Shown here: positions 61,053 through 64,000 of the stretch, piece by piece | Layout of the letters: every line of letters starts with the position of its first letter | Numbering within the stretch: position 1 is the stretch's first letter | NCBI GenBank assembly: GCA_964017065.1 | Contig: OZ024783.1 | Coordinates: 2,159,272 to 2,223,271 of the forward strand | Length of the DNA stretch: 64,000 nt | Origin: Haliclona indistincta | Taxonomy: Eukaryota; Porifera; Demospongiae; Haplosclerida; Chalinidae | Reading direction: 5' to 3' | Position numbers and translations under genes: made by a program | Notes under the pieces: generated by a model | Told to the model about the DNA's origin: nothing | Seen by the model: the letters and a program-made list of their open reading frames with translations, nothing else | The model's database searches: none

Positions 61053-64000
61053 TCAATCATCTATCCTGCAGTCAATGTTCAACAGTGCTGTTCTGAGAGT
61101 GTGTTTAGTACACTCTCCTCTCTGACCCTTCAGCCATACAGCCAGCATCTCTATCATACACTCTTGCACTTCACTGTTATTCTTCTTAATTTCCTTCAGT
61201 TTAAAGTAATCCACTCCAAGCTGTAGTCCTAGCTCAAACCATTGACACACAGTGCTTCTCAGGACTACAAGCAGTACAGCAAGATGAGACCGGATATCTA
61301 CAATGATACAAAATTGTGAAAAGCCTCGATAGTGTTGATGTGTTCATACTCACCTAGTGTACCATCATCAGGTATATTGGACAGGTCTACACTGGGTACT
61401 GGTGGATCAGAGTGAGTACTGGGAGGAGTCTGACTAACTGAGCCTGAACATACAATAACAATACTGTCACAACTTGTGTACATGTGTGACTCACTGAGGG
61501 TACTGGAGCTACCAGCAGCTGTGGGTGGATCACTTGGTAGGTCCTGCTCCTTTAACCCAGACAACTCCTGTAAACACCAGAGAAACATATTACTACCATC
61601 ACATGATACAGCCATACTGCTCACCAGAGGATTTCTGCCAGAGAATAGACTCAGCTTGTCCAGATGCTCTCTCAGTTCCTTGTATACTTGTGGCTTCATC
61701 TTAGTTTGACGACAGAGTTGCATCACCTCATCGAGGAGAGAACCAGTAGCTTGCTGGTCAACCAAGTTAGGATTGAGCAACTGACAGATGGAGGAGGAAC
61801 TAAGCTGATGATATGGCTCAAAGGGAAGTGATGTTAATGGAAGACGACCACTGCTGTCTGTATAACTGGGAACCACTTTCTTGTGAAGGAGCATAGATCG
61901 AGCGACATGATGGATGTCGAATAGATTAGAGTCGGGCAGGTTATCCAGAGGGTATCGCTGGATGAGATCAGGAGAGATGAGGAACTCACATACATTGAGA
62001 CGAGGGCAATACTGCTGTTGGAGATGACGAACTAGACCAATGAGAGAACTACGAAGTTCAGCATTTTCAACTGGACAGGTGTCATCACACGACATGGCCA
62101 CCAACACACATCTGCTCTTGTCAAGGAGCTCTATCACTGTTGTGATGTCATCGTAATTTCTCCAGAAGATGCCATTCTTCCACACTCTGCACATGCGATG
62201 GAGACCTTGACTGGCTAGAGGGAACTTGTAAGCCACTGAGAGGAGAAGAACGTGAAGAAAACGAGAGCTCAAGAACTCATGTGGATCCATACACCTCAGA
62301 CACCAGCCAAACTCTAGTGCTCCTAGCTGCTGGACGAGGCTGTCTGGTCGCTCTGACTGAACGAGACCAGGGAAGAAGAGGAAATCAGCTGTGGAGTGAG
62401 AGGGTGTGGTCTGGAGGTTGGTGTTCTCTAGTACTGAGGGCTCAACTGGTCGACAGAAATTCAATGACTGAAGAAAACCGACAAGCATATCTGTGTTGTG
62501 GTGAGGGAATACACTGAGTAGGCTGGAGGTGGATACTATGCCAGTGTTGCTGGCAAGAATGTCACGATGTTCTTTGAATTGACGAGGGGCAAACAGTGTT
62601 CCATTGATTTCGTTTAACAAGGCTTCTGTCTTTACTACGATCCAGCTGGATTGATGATGGCGTATAAAGAGGATGAGACCTTTATCACTGAGAGTGGTAA
62701 GGATCTCTGTGAGGACAGACTGGTCGCTAGGGAGAGAAGAATTGTTTTCCTTAGCGATTGCAGAGACAAGATCGTGTAGTGTACAGCCTACCATGTTCAG
62801 CTTGGTACGAAGGAATGCGTAGACAACATGAGAATAGTAGTGGATGACGGGCTGACTGGCAGTGATGGCTTTCTGGCTGTTGGTGAGTGTGGCGATCAAA
62901 CGACGTGAAGCGTCAGTGTTGGTTCTGCGACAGTCCATAGCAATGCACTCTACGTACTCCTGGCGTCTTACTCTTCTGGTAGCTATGATGGTCTGCAGCA
63001 GCGAGCTCTTCTCCACCGACGACATGACCTGGTCGGCATGGCTACCAATGATCACCACGTGCGATCGTCCCTCTGCTGTGCTGCAGGCATTGTCGATAAA
63101 GCTTAGCCAGTAGTGGAGCGACTCACAGATCTTCTCCTCGCCCTCACTCAGGTCTACCACACAGAGAAACATGGCTGCTGACCTTCGCATCACTTGCTCG
63201 AGCACGGCAGAATGACTCGAGTAGTATTCTTGCTGTCCAGCAAAGTCATACACGACAAAGTTGCCCAGCTGCTCACTCTGGATGTGGTGTGGAACGATCC
63301 CTGCTGTGTAGCGTTGAACATCAGCGACACACTCTACAGCTGTAGAACTAGCTAGGCAGACGATGAGTTCAGTTATGGTAGTCTTACCAGCTCCACTGTC
63401 TCCTGTGAGTATCAGTTTAGTGAACGTGTGCACTGGGAAGGCTGTCCTGCACTCTTCGAATGGTTCAAATAGTTTAATGATATCATAGTTGCCACTAGCA
63501 AAGGACAATGCAGTGCCGCCAGACTTGGTCTTAGTCAGTGGATTGACTCGACCAGTCGATAACAGATATTGTACAATGTGGGCGTGGTCACGCATACAAG
63601 CCCAGTGAAGTGGTGTATAGCCATACTTGCTCTCACATGATGGGTTACAGTGTTCCTCTCCGATGAGATACTGAGCAATGTTGAGACGACCATTAGTACA
63701 AGCATAGTGAAGTGGTGTATAGCCATTATTGTCCTCACATGATGGGTTACAGTGTTCCTCTCTGATGAGATACTGAGCAATGTTGAGGTGACCATGCTCA
63801 CAAGCATAGTAAAGTGGTGTATAGCCATTATTGTCCTCACATGATGGGTTACAGTGTTCCTCTCTGATGAGATACTGAACAATGTTGAGGTGACCATGCT
63901 CACAAGCATAGTGAAGTGGTATCATGCCATACTTGTTCTCACATGATGAATTACAGTGTTCCTCTCTGATGAGATACTGAGCAATGTTGAGGTTACCATG
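61053..64000 (-). CDS. Roco-4: ANK-Roc-COR-Death gene, 5' end beyond window
   Basis: Reverse-strand exons: 61625 to the window edge, 61495-61567, 61354-61443 and 61053-61297, the last three with the same lengths as in Roco-1. At least four ankyrin units remain in the window (TPLYYACEHGHLNIAQ, TPLHYACTNGRLNIAQ and others), followed by GDSGAGKTT, DFAGQQEYY, GSHADQ, COR and a Death domain that differs from Roco-1 (GVDYFKLKEIKKNNSEVQ instead of GLDYFTLSVIEKDRRESK). Introns 1 and 2 (57 and 51 nt) are multiples of three without stops, so an unspliced message stays open until intron 3. The start codon lies outside the window; the ATG at 63923-63925 is internal to an ankyrin repeat. Confidence 0.88.

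Overview
Organism. The window is metazoan nuclear DNA, not bacterial. Genes are split by short GT-AG introns (many 50-150 bp) and belong to animal families: an Eph-type receptor ectodomain, UFL1, an RbAp48/RBBP4-type WD protein, NAGPA, a cytosolic carboxypeptidase, and ankyrin-Roc-COR-Death proteins. Compact introns, abundant GA/GT/TGAG microsatellites, dense MITE-like elements and an Eph-type gene together suggest an early-branching invertebrate; a demosponge (Amphimedon-like) is my best guess. This is inference, not proof.

Layout. 1-4690: foldback and TIR elements, a cytosolic-carboxypeptidase pseudogene and a duplicated block. 4694-8133 (+): Roco-1, an intact ANK-Roc-COR-Death gene. 8323-15850 (-): remnants of NAGPA and RBBP4 with a nested TM/SH3 gene. 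15850-18790: transposon-derived DNA. 18796-29088 (+): a ten-exon-class Eph-like receptor with three tandem Cys-FN3 cassettes, a TM segment and no kinase. 29457-33114 (-): a VWA protein. 33312-35242: a TGCCTCGGTGG repeat family. 35561-38086 (-): 5'-truncated UFL1 duplicate. 38758-42223 (+): Roco-2, frameshifted. 42415-47001 (-): UFL1 lacking its N-terminal exons. 48232-51434: two Roco copies pointing at each other across a 200-N gap. 52340-52731: a stray Death-domain fragment. 52900-60960 (+): second RBBP4/SH3/NAGPA set. 61053-64000 (-): Roco-4, cut by the window edge.

Architecture. The left part (Roco-1, NAGPA, RBBP4, to about 15850) and the right part (about 52900 to the edge) are inverted copies of one roughly 11 kb segment, about 37 kb apart. 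A second, smaller inverted pair flanks the N gap, and UFL1's 3' half is directly duplicated around Roco-2. RBBP4 and NAGPA are broken in both arms, by different lesions, while Roco reading frames are mostly kept.

Function. The Roco proteins resemble the C-terminal half of DAPK1 (ankyrin, Roc GTPase, COR, Death) without its kinase. They differ mainly in ankyrin number and in ankyrin surface positions, while the GTPase part is nearly invariant. This is what a sensor/effector family with a diversifying recognition region would look like. The Eph-like receptor keeps ligand-binding and adhesion modules but ends in a tail of about 32 residues. Paralogous empty sites in introns and duplicated arms date several transposon insertions.
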